A stretch of 64,000 bases of DNA from Platanthera guangdongensis (Eukaryota; Streptophyta; Magnoliopsida; Asparagales; Orchidaceae): assembly GCA_039583875.1 (NCBI GenBank), contig CM077150.1:188732375-188796374 (forward strand), in the 5' to 3' direction. The notes below the pieces were generated by a model. That model did no database searches. It had not been told where the DNA came from and worked only from the letters and a program-made list of their open reading frames with translations. Below, one piece after another: positions 43,682 through 56,200 of this stretch (the first letter of the stretch is position 1; every line of letters begins with the position of its first letter). The position numbers and the translations under genes were made by a program.

Positions 43682-46600
43682 TTAATCAAATGTCAGGACC
43701 GGAAAGATAGAGTTAACAGGGTTGAGACTGACATCATCACAGAAATACAGTTTAAGACGCTGACCATTCACTTTGAAAGTACCCTTATCAGGGTTGGAAA
43801 TTAAAACAGTACCATAAGAAAAGACTTCTAAAATAGTAAAAGGCCCAGACCAACGTGATTTTAATTTACCCGGGAATAAACGTAAACGAGAATTATAAAG
43901 AAGCACTTGGTCGCCCGGCTTAAAGATTTTTGGGTGCCTAAGATGTCGATCGTGTAAACGCTTCGTCCGCTCTTTATAAAGTCTGTTATTTTCATACGCG
44001 TAAGAGCGCCACTCGTCGAGTTCGTTAAGTTGAAATTTTCTAAAATCGCCGACGGAGTGGGGATCGAAGTTTAAAAATCGTAAGGCCCAAAAGGCGCGGT
44101 GCTCTAACTCTACGGGTAAATGACACGACTTTCCGTAAACCAACCAATATGGCGTACACCCGAGGGCGGTTTTGTACGCTGTTCGGTAGGCCCATAGAGC
44201 ATCGTCTAATTTGGCTGACCAGTCTTTTCTAGATGTTGAAACAGTCTTTTCTAAAATTCTTTTTATTTCTCTATTCACTACTTCGACTTGTCCGTTAGTT
44301 TGGGGGTGATAGGCAGTGGAAAGCTTATGAGTAACGCCATATTTAGTTAGGATTTTTGAAAATTGCGCGTTACAGAAATGGGAACCCCTATCACTAACGA
44401 TAGCGTGCGGCGTACCGAATCGAGAAAATAATTTTTTTAGGAAATTAACTACGACTCGGGCGTCATTCGTAGGAAGAGCTTGGGCTTCGGCCCAACGCGA
44501 AACATAATCAACGACAACTAAAATGTACTTATTCCCGAAGCTAGAAGGAAAAGGGCCGACAAAACCAATCCCCCAGAGGTCGAAAACTTCGCACTCTAGG
44601 AAATAATTTTGTGGCATTTCATTTTTATTCGAAATATTCCCCGACCGTTGGCAACTATCACACCTACTCACAAAGGCATGCGCGTCTTTAAACAGGGTGG
44701 GCCAGTAAAAACCCGCGCTTAACACTTTGTGAGCGGTGCGAGCATCTTGATAGTGCCCACCTGTCGGTCCTTCATGCAAATGTTTAATAATATCTAATCC
44801 TTCATCAAAGGAAACACACCTCCTGATCACTTGGTCTGCACAGACTTTAAAAAGATGCGGGTCCTCCCAAAAGTAGTTCTTCAACTCAGAAAAGAATTTC
44901 TTCTTTTGCTGAGACGAGAACTCTTGTGGGAGCACACGAGCCACTAGATAGTTGGCGATGCGGGCAAACCAAGGAGAAGTAGATGTGTTAATTATGAACA
45001 GCTTCTCATCAGGGAAATAGTAATGAAAAGAATTTTCGTCTAATTGTTCTATAAACGGGTTGTCTAGGCGCGAAAGGTGGTCGGCGGCCAAGTTCTCGGC
45101 ACCTCGCTTATCACGGATCTCTATGTCAAACTCCTGGAGGAGTAAGACCCAGCGAATCAAGCGAGGCTTGGCATCCGTTTTAGAGAGAAGATATTTGAGG
45201 GCCGAGTGGTCCGTAAAAACAATAATTTTCGAAAGAGTAATATAAGGGCGAAATTTGTCAAATGCGAATACTACAGCTAAGAGCTCCTTCTCGGTTGTGG
45301 TGTAATTTTCCTGTGCAGATGTGAGTGTTTTACTAGCGTAATAAATGGGGTGGAAGTTTTTGGAAATACGTTGACCTAGTACGGCTCCCACCGCATAACT
45401 ACTCGCATCACACATTATCTCAAATGGAAGATCCCACACCGGAGCTATCATGATTGGGGCATTAACTAATTTTTCTTTTATTAAATTGAAGGCAGCTAGA
45501 CAGAGGTCATCAAAGATGAATGGGGCATCTTTTTCTAAGAGATGGGTAAGGGGCTTGGTGATTTTGGAAAAGTCCTTTATGAAGCGGCGGTAGAAACCCG
45601 CATGACCCAGGAAACTTCTTATAGCTTTTATGTTCGTAGGTGGCGGCAGCTTCTCGATAACTTCTATTTTCGCAACGTCTACTTCAATACCCCTTTCAGA
45701 AATTTTATGTCCCAAAACTAACCCTTCCCTCACCATAAAATGACATTTTTCCCAATTTAGGGCGAGGTTAGTTTCTTCGCATCGCTCTAAGACTTTTTCA
45801 AGGTTCTCTAAGCAACTATCGAAGGAATTCCCGAACACGGAGAAATCATCCATGAAAACTTCCATAATGCTTTCTACGTACTTGTCAAAGATGGCGAGCA
45901 TACATCGTTGGAATGTAGCTGGCGCATTGCACAATCCAAACGGCATTCTTCGGTAGGCGAAGGTGCCGAAGGGACAAGTAAACGTAGTTTTCTCCTGATC
46001 CTCGGGGGAGATGGGGATTTGAAATACCCCGAGAGGCCATCGAGAAAACAATAAAAGCTATGTCCGGAAAGTCGTTCTAAAATTTGATCAATGAACGGCA
46101 AGGGGAAGTGATCCTTGCGGGTGGCGTCATTCAACTTACGGTAATCTATACACATTCGCCATCCGGTCACCATCCGAGTCGGGATTAATTCATTATTTTC
46201 ATTACTTACGACTGTTATCCCTCCCTTCTTTGGTACTACCTGTACTGGGCTAACCTACTTACTGTCGGATATATGATAGATAATTCCTGCGTCTAACAAT
46301 TTCATAACCTCGCCCTTAACTACGTCTTTCATGTTTGGGTTTATACGGCGCTGAGGTTGTATAGAGTTACATGAATTATCTTCCATTAAGATTTTATGAG
46401 TGCAGAAAGATGGGCTTATGCCCTTAATATCAGATATCTGCCAAGCAATAGCTTGGCGATGCTTTTGTAAAATTGAAAGAAGTTTATCCTTTTGTGCATC
46501 CGTGAGGTAGGCCGAAACTATGACAGGCAGCTTGGAGTCCTTTTCTAAGAAAGCGTATTGAAGGTGCTCTGGTAGTTCTTTCAGTTCCAAGGTAGGGGGG

Positions 46601-47590
46601 TCATCATACGAGGTTTTGGAAATTTGTTCTTTTTCAAAAACTATGTCCTCGTACACTTTTTTATATGTAAAATTAAAAGGGGTGTTGCTAGCGGCCATGA
46701 CGGCTTCGTGCAGCGATTCAGTTGGAAAAGTAGAAGAGGAACAGAAATCAAAAAATTCTTTTTCAAAATCAGAGGGGCGGGTGGAGGATTCTTCACTTAG
46801 GTGTAGAGATTCAGTTGGAAGAGGAGGAGAGGAACAAAAATTGGAAAATTCTTTTTCAAAATCAGAGGTGGGAGAGAAGGATTCTTCACTTATGGTATCC
46901 ATGAAAAAACAGGAGTCATCATTAGCTAGTGTGTTCTTCATCGAGGGGGTGATAGAGAAAGTTACCTCATCGTCGCCCACTCGAAGGAAGAGCTTACCAT
47001 TGCTTACATCAATGATAGCTCGGGAGGTGGCAAGGAAGGGTCGGCCAAGGATCAGGGGAACCTCGACGTCTTCTTCGATGTCTAAAATGACAAATTCCAC
47101 CGGGAAGATGAACTTGTCAACTTTGACTAGGACGTCCTCCACTATTCCTAACGGGTATTTGACTGATCTGTCGGCGAGCTGGATACTCATGCGTGTGGGG
47201 TTGAGACTACCAATTCCTAACTTTTTAAACAACGAGAAGGGCATAAGATTAATACTCGCACCTAGGTCGGCTAAAGCGTGTTTGACAAAGAGATCACCCA
47301 AGACACACGGGATAGAGAAACTACCCGGGTCACTGATTTTCTTCGGTAATCCATTTTTCAAAACCGCCGAGCATTCGACATTTAACGTGACATACGAAAG
47401 GTTCTCTAACTTCTTCTTATTAGTTAGGAGGTCCTTAAGGTATTTTGCGTACTTCGGCATCTGGGATATGGCTTCGTGGAAAGGCAGATTTACGTGGATT
47501 TGTTTAAACATTTCCAAAAAACGGGTGTATTGATCATCCTGTCGTTGTTTATTAAGTTCGGAAGGGTATGGCGGGGATGCATTATTTTTA
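43682..47590 (-). pseudogene. pol: Element E Pol (protease, RT, RNase H, integrase), broken
   Basis: Minus strand. Protease region has ALADLGASINLMPF (about 47250-47290), an Asp protease with DLGAS as in Athila elements. RT has CIDYRKLNDATRKDHFPLPF and the FMDD box (about 45850-46170). RNase H has [14 protein letters not shown] and [11 protein letters not shown] (45190-45420). The integrase zinc region is HEGPTGGH...CDSCQRSGN and the core has SDRGSHFC and [11 protein letters not shown] (44280-44800). Defects are a TAG replacing a conserved Trp at 46252-46254 and a one-base frameshift near 46025-46050. The first catalytic Asp of integrase is Gly (WGIGFVGPF, where element G has WGIDFVGPF). The copy is inactive, although RT to integrase C-terminus is open for 789 codons. 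Confidence 0.9.
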
Positions 47591-49117
47591 AAGGTGGGTG
47601 GTGGAGTGAGTTCTTTTTCTAAGATAGGGGTGATAATTTCTTCGGCAGAGGGTGGAATTTTTAAAACGGGAACGAAGCTTTGATTTTTTTAAAACGGGAG
47701 CGGAGCTTGCCTCGGGTTCTTCACTTACCATACCAGGAACTTTCTTCCCACTCCGAAGAGTTATAGCTTTCGCTTGCTCTCTCGGGTTGGGCTCGGTATT
47801 GGAAGGAAGAGACCTTACGGGTCGCTCAGAAATCATTTTAGCGAGCTGTCCTACCTGATTTTCTAAATTTTTAACACTTCCGGTTAAGGTCCTAATCGTA
47901 GCGTCATTAGCATTCATGTATTTTGAAAACACTTCCTCCAAATTTGGAGGTTTTGGAAAACTTTGAGGAGGTGGTGGTGGAGCAGAAAAATCACTTTGCG
48001 GTGGCGGGCGCACAGCATTCGATGGATTGCTCCACGAAAAATTCGGATGATTTCTTAACGCAGGATTATAACTATTCAGAAAATTAAAACCAGGAGGATG
48101 ATAATTCGCAGCAGAAAAATTATTAAAAGCAGTTCTAGGCATATTATTTACATAATCCAAATGTTCGGCGGGAGGAGTTGCAGATTCCCATACCCGAGGG
48201 GCGGAGGCAGCAGTCATCTCCGTAATTTTTTTGCTTAATATTTCAACTTGCAGTGCGAGTTGGGAGACATTGTCCACTTCAAAGAGACCTGCAGGTTTGT
48301 TTGGGCGGGACCTAGGCACATTCCACTGGTAAGTGTTCATGGCCATGTCTTCAAACAGCTCAAGAGCTGCTTCCGGGGTCTTATGGTTTAAAGTACCGCC
48401 AGAAGCTGCGTCTATCATTTGCTTCGTGCTTTGATTTAGCCCATTATAAAACGTCTGCACCTGCAACCATACAGGCAGAGCGTGATGTGGGCATCGTCTT
48501 AATAATTCTTTAAATCTTTCCCAAGTTTCGTAAAGGGTCTCAGAGTCTATTTGTCCAAAGGCAGAAATGTCATTCCTAAGTTTTGCAGTTTTAGCAGGCG
48601 GAAAATACTTGGCCAAAAATTTTTCAGTTAATTGCGTCCAAGTAGTTATGCTATTTTTAGGAAGGGTGTTCAGCCACTGCTTAGCCTTAATTCTAAGAGA
48701 GAAAGGAAATAATCTTAGCCTAATAGCATCATTTGTGACACCATTTATCTTGAAGGTGTCACAAATCTCAAGAAAGCTGGCTAGGTGTGCGTTCGGATCT
48801 TCATCTTGAAGCCCGTCAAATTGCACATACTGCTGCACCATTTGAATTATGCTAGGCTTTAGTTCGAAATTATTATTTGCTATTGCAGGGCGAACTATAC
48901 TAGATTCTGTACCCTCGAGATTCGGTCGTGCATAATAGGACATAGGCCTTTGCACGACTTCCTCCACGTTGGGTTCTGCCATTCTTAAGGTAGAAAATGA
49001 CTCGGAATCCTCAACCGGCACTTGGGTAATAGGGCCTTGAAATCGCGATCTTCTCCGAAGAGTACGCTCAATTTCGTGGTCCAGGTCCAAAGTAACCGAC
49101 GGACTTCCGCGGGTCAT
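47588..49117 (-). CDS. gag: Element E Gag (Athila-type)
   Basis: 509 codons starting MTRGSPSVTL on the minus strand. Residues about 110-270 form the retrotransposon gag/capsid region (EDPNAHLASFLEICDTFK, RLRLFPFSLRIKAKQWL, TEKFLAKYFPPAKTAKLRND). A Pro-rich linker and the motif NHPNFSWSNPSNAVRP follow, then FSKYMNANDATIRTLTGSVKNLENQVGQLAKMISERP. The last 30 residues are out of frame: a one-base shift in the A run near 47690, beside a short duplication of AAAACGGGA, separates gag from the pol frame. In related elements gag and pol are one ORF. The main gag body is intact. Confidence 0.85.
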   Translation of the reverse strand: MTRGSPSVTLDLDHEIERTLRRRSRFQGPITQVPVEDSESFSTLRMAEPNVEEVVQRPMSYYARPNLEGTESSIVRPAIANNNFELKPSIIQMVQQYVQFDGLQDEDPNAHLASFLEICDTFKINGVTNDAIRLRLFPFSLRIKAKQWLNTLPKNSITTWTQLTEKFLAKYFPPAKTAKLRNDISAFGQIDSETLYETWERFKELLRRCPHHALPVWLQVQTFYNGLNQSTKQMIDAASGGTLNHKTPEAALELFEDMAMNTYQWNVPRSRPNKPAGLFEVDNVSQLALQVEILSKKITEMTAASAPRVWESATPPAEHLDYVNNMPRTAFNNFSAANYHPPGFNFLNSYNPALRNHPNFSWSNPSNAVRPPPQSDFSAPPPPPQSFPKPPNLEEVFSKYMNANDATIRTLTGSVKNLENQVGQLAKMISERPVRSLPSNTEPNPREQAKAITLRSGKKVPGMVSEEPEASSAPVLKKSKLRSRFKNSTLCRRNYHPYLRKRTHSTTHL

Positions 49118-49713
49118 ACACTAGAAGAAGAGAGGAGAAGAAAGACTAGAAAATAAAAGAGCTAATGAAGTTCGAAAATTTTTTTTTGAAATAGATTTTT
49201 TTATGTTTTAACTCCCGAACTTCCCAAGGGCTACCCGGTGAAGGGTTCGCAAGGTACTCGACAAGATAGTGGCATTTAGAGCCACTTTGCCCTTTTCGAG
49301 AGAATTAGGTGGTGTAGAAAAATTTGTGATGTGTGTTTCTATTAAGTCGGCGGTAATTAAAATCCAGCCATTTTAACTCTGAGCGAGTAGGCGGAAAATA
49401 AAAGCTACACTCACGCACTCGACAGAAAATTAAAACACACCCACTCTACAGAAAGTAAACACACTCTACTGAAATAAAGCCTGCCAATTAACTCAAGTGA
49501 GTAGGCGGAAAAATAAAAATACGCACACTTGCTTGAAATAAATCCAGCCAATTAACTCAAGTGAGTAGGCGGAAAAATTAAAAATACGCACACTTAACAA
49601 AATCCAACCATTTAACTCAAGTGAGTAGGCGGAAAAAATTTAAGAAGGAGGCTGAGAAAGAGAAGTGATAAAATTAATATATTCGCGTTTTCAATTTATC
49701 AACGAGCGTTGCT
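49118..49713 (-). other. Element E leader with tandem repeats
   Basis: Non-coding leader between PBS and gag. From about 49350 to 49640 it carries three to four imperfect direct repeats of about 60-64 bp with the core AACTCAAGTGAGTAGGCGGA followed by AAATACGCACACTT. The element C leader does not show this. Confidence 0.7.
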
Positions 49714-49731
49714 TCCCCGGCAACGGCGCCA
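49714..49731 (-). other. Primer-binding site of element E (tRNA-Asp)
   Basis: The minus strand reads TGGCGCCGTTGCCGGGGA, complementary to the 3' end of tRNA-Asp, 6 bp after the LTR end. It is identical to the PBS of element C. Confidence 0.88.
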
Positions 49732-49737
49732 AAAACT

Positions 49738-51531
49738 TGATTGTCTCTTAGATATCTGCAAGGAGAAAATAACCAAACTAACAATTCATCAAGGCAAGTA
49801 TACCTATCGAAATGCAGCTAGGGGACACAAGTGTCGTATTGAAATCCGAGAACAGTTGAGTAAGCTTACTCACACGAAATCTATTATTTTATCGACGGAA
49901 AAATTAAGTTTTTTTAGAAGAAAGCTAAATGTGCTAAAGGAAGAGAACTACTTGCAATGAAAGAGAGCTACTTGCATGAAAAGTTAAAGAGAGCTAAAAG
50001 AGCGATTAACTTAAGCTTAGTAACGATGAAGGGGAAAATGCACTCGATCAGAAATCACCTCGGCAAGAGTGGTTAGAAAAATACGATAAATAAACCTGAG
50101 CTAATTAGGGTAAAGGTCCTTGACCGTGGAGGTTCCATGAATATTGACACGCTTCTCTCGAAGGCCGTGCCTAACTGAGTTTAGGAAGGTCCGACCGACT
50201 TTCGCCTAAATCGGAGGCCTAAAACTCGCTTTACGCGGTGAACCCCTCTAATGGATTTTACTCCAATCCGGGAGATTTGAACGTCTGCCTCTCTCGAGGG
50301 GTGCGAACAACTCCCTTTACTCTTGAGTGCTCATTTCAAACTTTCGGCCTCTCGGCTAGCCCAGAATGAAAGCAAAGGTGGAGAGTATATATCGATGATA
50401 TACCTCCAACACGTGATAAATCAAGAGTAATTCAAAGCTAAACCCTAAACAGAAAAGGTAAGATTCAAAGCATCATAACCTAATCACTCGAACCTCGGAT
50501 CATTAAGATCGAGTACATGGAGGATTAGTTAATCATGGTGAGGTGGAAGAGGGGGGATGAGTAGAAGAACATAGTGAAAACAGAGCAGAAACGAAAGAGA
50601 AAACAACACTTTTATTAATGGAAACAGAGATCTTACAGCTTGAAAACTAGAGATTACAAGTGCATGGAAAGGTAAACTACGCTATCATTAACATTATACT
50701 ACAGAACGAAGCTAGGAACTAATACAGGGAAAGCATAAAGCTAGAGCTACGAACTAAAAATGAAAAGACATGCTTAAAAAGTTCAGAAATATAAAGGACA
50801 GAACCTCCCCTCTCAAAGCAAAAGGTGTCCCTGAACCCTTAGAGTTGGGCTCTATTTATAGAATTTTTCGGGTCGGGTCACGCCCCCCTGTCACGCCCTG
50901 GTCGGGTGTGACCCTGGGGCGTGACACATTCAGCGCGACTTTTTCGGGCAGGAATTGAATTCTGACGAAGTAGTTGAGGTACACGCCCACAAGTCACGCC
51001 CTGGTAGGGTGTGTACCTGGGGCGTGTTCTTTGCGGCGTGACTTTGGTGAGCTGAAATTGAATGCTGGAGGTGACGGGCGGAATTGCTGAAGTACACGCC
51101 CATATGTCACGCCCGGGTCAGGCGTGACCCTGGGGCGTGACACTTTCGGTGCGACGGTGGAGCGGGAAAAACGAGCGCGCTGCGGTGATTCCTCGGAACC
51201 TGGGGACACGCCTCTAGTACACACCCGTGTCGGGTGTGACACGGGCGTGACCGAGGGCGTGTACACTAAGTTTCCACGGAATGCAGTTTCGGACCAATTG
51301 CTTCATTCCTCTGGGTTACACGCCCTAGGTACACGCCCGGGTAGGGCGTGACCTTGGGGCGTGTCACAGCAAAATTCGGCTGAAAGCCGTGAAAACCTGC
51401 AAAAAGCAGAAAAAATGCATTAGAGACAAAAATATATACAAAGGGGAATCAAAACAAGTACTTTACAAGACATGATTTGCTTTAAAACCCCGATAATATC
51501 CTAATAAAATTGACTGCAAACCGTATTATCA
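49738..51531 (-). repeat. Element E 5' LTR
   Basis: 1794 bp, near-identical to the 3' LTR. Palindrome array at 50878-51367 and TATA box at 50852-50861. The few differences between LTRs (for example near 50907 and 51009) indicate a relatively recent insertion into F. Confidence 0.93.
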
Positions 51532-51536
51532 GCTCT

Positions 51537-53216
51537 ACAGCACCTGCAAGCAACAATCCACCGCAACGATGGCAAACAAAAGCAACAGTCAACTATGCTG
51601 ACCAAATTATAACGATCCCGCCCCCGAACTCGGGGCGGCGATGCTCCATCCCTGCACTTTATTATCATAACCCGACAGTATAGTGTAAACACACTTCATC
51701 ATAGGCGTAGGCACACACGGCCACACACCCCGTGCTCTCAGGGCACATTCTCGGTGAACACGGTCAAAGTCCGCTGTCTCACCACCGCTCCTAGGACGGA
51801 AAATTCTCGTGAGCATTATGGTCTTTCTGGCCAAGGCCTAAGACCCTCTATCTATGCCAACGACAAGTACCAAGTACCTTTAGGTCGCTTTAACCGGACG
51901 ACATAGAGCGGGTACGGTTCCGCCTAACCCGTTGCTCACACGACCTATCACCTTAAGATATGGGCGCGGGTCAAACTTCCCCGAGTCCCAATCCGATCAC
52001 ACACTTCACATAATCCAGTTATGTGCAAGTTGGCTCCCAGGCCATCAAGTTGGCAGAATCACGCATCTGCCCGATTTTCCAGGTGCACCTTGGAGTTAGT
52101 CCCCAAGGCTCCCTGTTGCAATCTACCGCATAGAAAACCTGAAAAATAAACATCTGCATGGAGTCTTATCCGACCATTCATGCAATGCAACATCACCGAT
52201 GCAGACCAACTTGTTCGGGTAGGCTTCACACATCATGCCTATGTCCGTTTCTCGATTACAGACTCTACATGATAAACAACGGGTACTATTCATGTCTAAC
52301 CGAAGGAACGCCTCACACTCACTGCAAACTCGCGAGAGAGGGCTTCCTATGCAAAGGAAAAGAGGACTTCACATGTCCTAGGATGAGAATCGTTACCCTA
52401 GCATTCCTCTTCGGCACCATGGAAATCTATGTGGATGAAAGGCACCGCAATGTCCTCGCCTCTGTAGATCCGAAGTCAGCTCGCGATTTGGGGCTCCGAA
52501 GCTTCGCCGGTGGCCGGATCTCTCTTCCTTATTCTTCCTTGCTCGCCCCTCTCTCTAGAACTTAGAAAGAGAATACTCCAAAGAGAATGAGGGTTTTCAA
52601 CCCTATTCCCGGGTATAACACAGCAGGAATAGCCCTGAACCATTGGATCCCAAAATAAGGAAACGGACGGCCATGATTCGGGCTTGAAATTCAAAACCTA
52701 GGCCGAACACGGCTTGTGACACGCCCTTGTCCAAGGCCATGTGCCCCATTCAACGTCGAAACCGTCGCGTCCCGAAAAGTACATGGGCTCTCGACACGCC
52801 CGTGTCCGACTTGACACGCCCGTGTCATCTAGTACACAGCCGTGTAGCGGGCCGTGTTCCTCCATTGACACAGGACAAACACCAACCCATGAAGAACACG
52901 GGTATTGGACACGCCCGTGTCCCAAATGACATGCCCGTGTCACACCCGAACACGCCTGGGCTCCAGGCCATGTTTCTTCTCCAACTCAACTCTGCCAACC
53001 ACCCGACTAGGACACGACCTGGTACACGCCCGTATCTCGGGCCGTGTTCGCTGCTCGACGATTGTCGACCGAAATCTTTCGACCACATGGCCATCGTCGA
53101 ACCTGAGCACGATACGCCCCTGGGACATGCCCGTGTCCTAGGCCGTGTGACCCCTACCAAATTTCAAACTTGGCTCAAAACGCCTCTCATCACTCTTTTG
53201 AGTTTCGGGACATTAC
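51537..53216 (-). mobile_element. Element F 3' LTR, proximal part
   Basis: On the minus strand the LTR starts TGTAATGTCCCGAAAC at 53216, next to a purine tract (AAGAGGGAGAGA, about 53217-53230). It continues through a GC-rich palindrome array and then low-complexity non-coding sequence to the E insertion site. An open frame at 52158-52565 has no recognisable domain and lies entirely in the LTR, so it is not annotated as a gene. Confidence 0.8.
52713..53147. repeat. GACACGCCCGTGTC palindrome array, element F LTR
   Basis: Repeated GACACG-CC-CGTGTC units (for example 52793-52806) and half-sites (TACACGCCCGT, GGCCGTGTT). About ten units lie close to the 5' end of the LTR, on the upstream side of any promoter. 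No clear TATA box was found downstream. Confidence 0.85.
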
Positions 53217-53279
53217 AACTCTCTCCCTCTTAAAAGAATTTCGTCCCAAAATTACATAAAGGAAAGATAAAAACGAAAC

Positions 53280-56200
53280 TTAAACGATACCTGAGTGGAA
53301 TAACTCCGGGTACTCCTCAAGCATGGTCTGCTCTTGCTCCCACGAGAGCTCGTCCCGACCGCAGTTGTCCCAACGAACCTTGACCATCCTGACCTATTTG
53401 TTACGCAACCGCTTGACTTCTGAGTCCTCAATGCGAACGGGCTTGACCTTCATCTTCAACCCATTATCGACCGACACTTGATCAACCACAATCAATTGCG
53501 AAGGCTCTTACACCTGCCTTCTGCAGCACCGATATGTGGAATACATCGTGTAGACCACTTAGCTCCAACTGATAGCCTCAATCAATAAGCTGCTTCTCCA
53601 ATCCGCTCCAGAACCTCAAACGGTCCAAGGTACCTCGCGCTTAGATTCTTCAAGCGTTGTACCCGCGAGACACCCTTGAACGACTTAATCTTCAAGTACA
53701 CCTAGTCACCGACAGCGAACTCCATGTTCCTATGCTTGGCGTTATAGTACTTAGCTTGGCGGTCCTGAGCGATTAGCAATCTTTCTCGAATCGTTCGTAC
53801 CAATGACGTTGCATCTTCCACATATTGGTGCTTGTACAACTATGACTCAGCCGTTTCTAACCAAGACAACGACGTGCGACATCTTCTACCATAAAGGGAC
53901 TCGAAGGGCGCCATTTATATGCTCGCCTGGTAGCTATTGTTGTAAGCTTATTCCACCAAGTATAGGTGATCTTCCCACTGCTTCCTGAAATCCAGAACGC
54001 ACATGCGAAGCATGTCTTCCATCGTCCTGTTGACCCTCTCGGTCTGTCCATCCATCTACGGATGAAAGGCTGTGCTGAAACTCAGCTTTGTTCCCAACAT
54101 CTGCTGCACCAACCTCCAATAGTTGGATGTGAACCGCCCATCTCGGTCACTCACGATGCTTTGGGGCACACCGTGAAGCCGTATTATATTTTCCACATAT
54201 AACTTTGCCAATTTCTCCACAGAATCATCCTGCCTATGCGGAATGAAGTGCGACACTTTCGTCAAACGATCGACGACCACCCAGATGGCATCGTCTCCCT
54301 TCTGCGACCTTGGCAAACCATGCACAAAGTCCATAGTTATGTCGTCAAACTTCCACTCCAGAATAGGCAAGGACTTCAAGAAACCTCCAGGCTTTTGGCA
54401 TTCCGCCTTCACCAAGGCGCATGTTCGACACTTCGCCACATAGAGTGCCACATCCTTCTTAAGTCCTGGCCACCAGAACAATTTCTTCATATTGCGATAC
54501 ATCTTCGTGCTCCCCGGATGAATTGAGTACTTGGTATGATGAGCCTCACACATCAATTCCACCCGCAATTTGTACACATTTGGGACGCACAAACGACCGT
54601 CCATCCATAGCAATCCATCCACGACCTCAAATTGGGAATTTGACCCATCCAAAGCCTCAACCATGATTTGCTTCATGCGGCCATCCATATCCAGAGCCTG
54701 CCGAATCCGATCAGCCAGGTCACACTGAACTTCTGTCCAGTTCAATAGTGCTTCGGCGCTTGTCTGCTTGTCTACGCAAGAGATCTCCAACGCCTCTAAC
54801 TCCCGAACCAACTGCTCGTCATGGACCGACAACCAATTGGCTTGAGCTTGGGCCCTGTGACTCAACGCATCCGCAACTGCATTGCCTTTCCCAGGCACAT
54901 AATAAATTTTGAACGTGTAGTCCCCCAGGAACTCCATCCATCTCCGCTATCACATGTTTAAATCTTTCTGATCCAATAAGTATTTCAGGCTCTTGTGGTC
55001 GGTATAGATATCGACCTTCACCTCGTACAAGTAGTGCCTTCACAGCTTCATGGCAAAAATCACGGCCGCTAACTCCAAGTCATGGACCAGATAATTCCTC
55101 TCATGCACTTTCAGCTATCGCGAGCCATACACTATCACACTTCCATGTTGCAGTAGGACACAACCCAATCCACTTCCCGAAGCATCGCTATAGATCTCAA
55201 AACCTTCGATCCCACTCGGCGAACTTAGCACAGGCACCGTGGTCAACCGACTCTTCAACTCTTCAAACGCTCGTGCGTACTCCGGCGTCCAAACAAACTT
55301 CTGCTCTTTCCTCGTCAGAGTCATGAGGGGTAACGCTATCCGCGAGAATTTCTCCATGAAGCGCCTGTAATAGCCGGCAAGCCCCAGAAAACTCCGGACT
55401 TCTGCTACAGTAGACAGCACAGGCCACTCTCGTATCACAACAATCTTCGCCGGATCCACCACAATTCCCTCTCCACTGACTATGTGACCAAGGAACGCTA
55501 CTGAGGACAACCAAAACTCGCATTTGGAGAACTTGGCGTACAATTAATTCCTCCTCAGCATCTCCAACACCAAATGTAGATGCTTAAAGTGATCCTCCTC
55601 ACTCTGCAAGTACACCAATATGTCATCGATGAAGACGATCATAAAGTGGTCTAGGTTCTCCCTGAAAGTCCTGTTCATCAGATCCATGAACACTGACGGC
55701 GCATTCGTCAGCCCAAACGGCGTGACCGTAAACTCGTAATGCCCGTATCTTGTACTAAAAGTTGTTTTGGGGATATCACTCTCCCTTATCCTCAGCTGAT
55801 AATAACCGGACTTGAGATCCAATTTCGAGTATACCGATGACCCAGCTAACTGATTGAACAGGTCATCAATCCTCGGGATCGGGTACTTGTTCTTCTCCGT
55901 TAGCTTGTTCAGTTCTCGGTAATCAATACAAAGTCTCAAGCTTCCATCCTTCTTCTTAACAAAAAGGACCGGTGCGCTCCAAGGCGACGAACTTGGACGC
56001 ACATACCCATACTCCAACAACACTTGAAGTTGAACCATCAGCTCCGCCATCTCCTTAGGCGCTAGCTGATACAGAGAGCATGACACAGGTTTCGCACCTA
56101 GTACTAGCTCGATGGTGAAATCAATCTCTCGTTGAGGTGGGGCTCCAGGAAGATCGCCAGGGAACACATCAGGGTACTCAAATACCACTGAAATATTGTC

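Larger units (their letters stand above)
40030..51531 (-). mobile_element. Element E: complete Athila-type Gypsy retrotransposon
   Basis: 11,502 bp, with LTRs 40030-41825 (3' LTR) and 49738-51531 (5' LTR) differing by only about 1-2 percent by eye, and TSD GCTCT (40025-40029 and 51532-51536). On the minus strand the LTRs run TGATAATACGG...GAGACAATCA. The tRNA-Asp PBS is at 49714-49731 and the PPT at 41826-41840. Order is leader with tandem repeats, gag, protease, RT, RNase H, integrase, then a long AT-rich 3' region. Gag and RT motifs ([19 protein letters not shown]) are characteristic of the Athila lineage. Many Athila elements carry an env-like ORF after pol, and none is visible here. Pol is broken. 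Confidence 0.95.

Noticed and set aside
46616..47533. 305-codon plus-strand frame in element E
   Set aside because: It is the exact antisense of the protease part of E Pol, whose motifs on the minus strand are unambiguous.
52158..53233. Open frames in the F LTR (135 and 168 codons)
   Set aside because: They lie wholly inside a GC-rich LTR with a palindrome array, show no domain, and are accompanied by equally long frames on the opposite strand.
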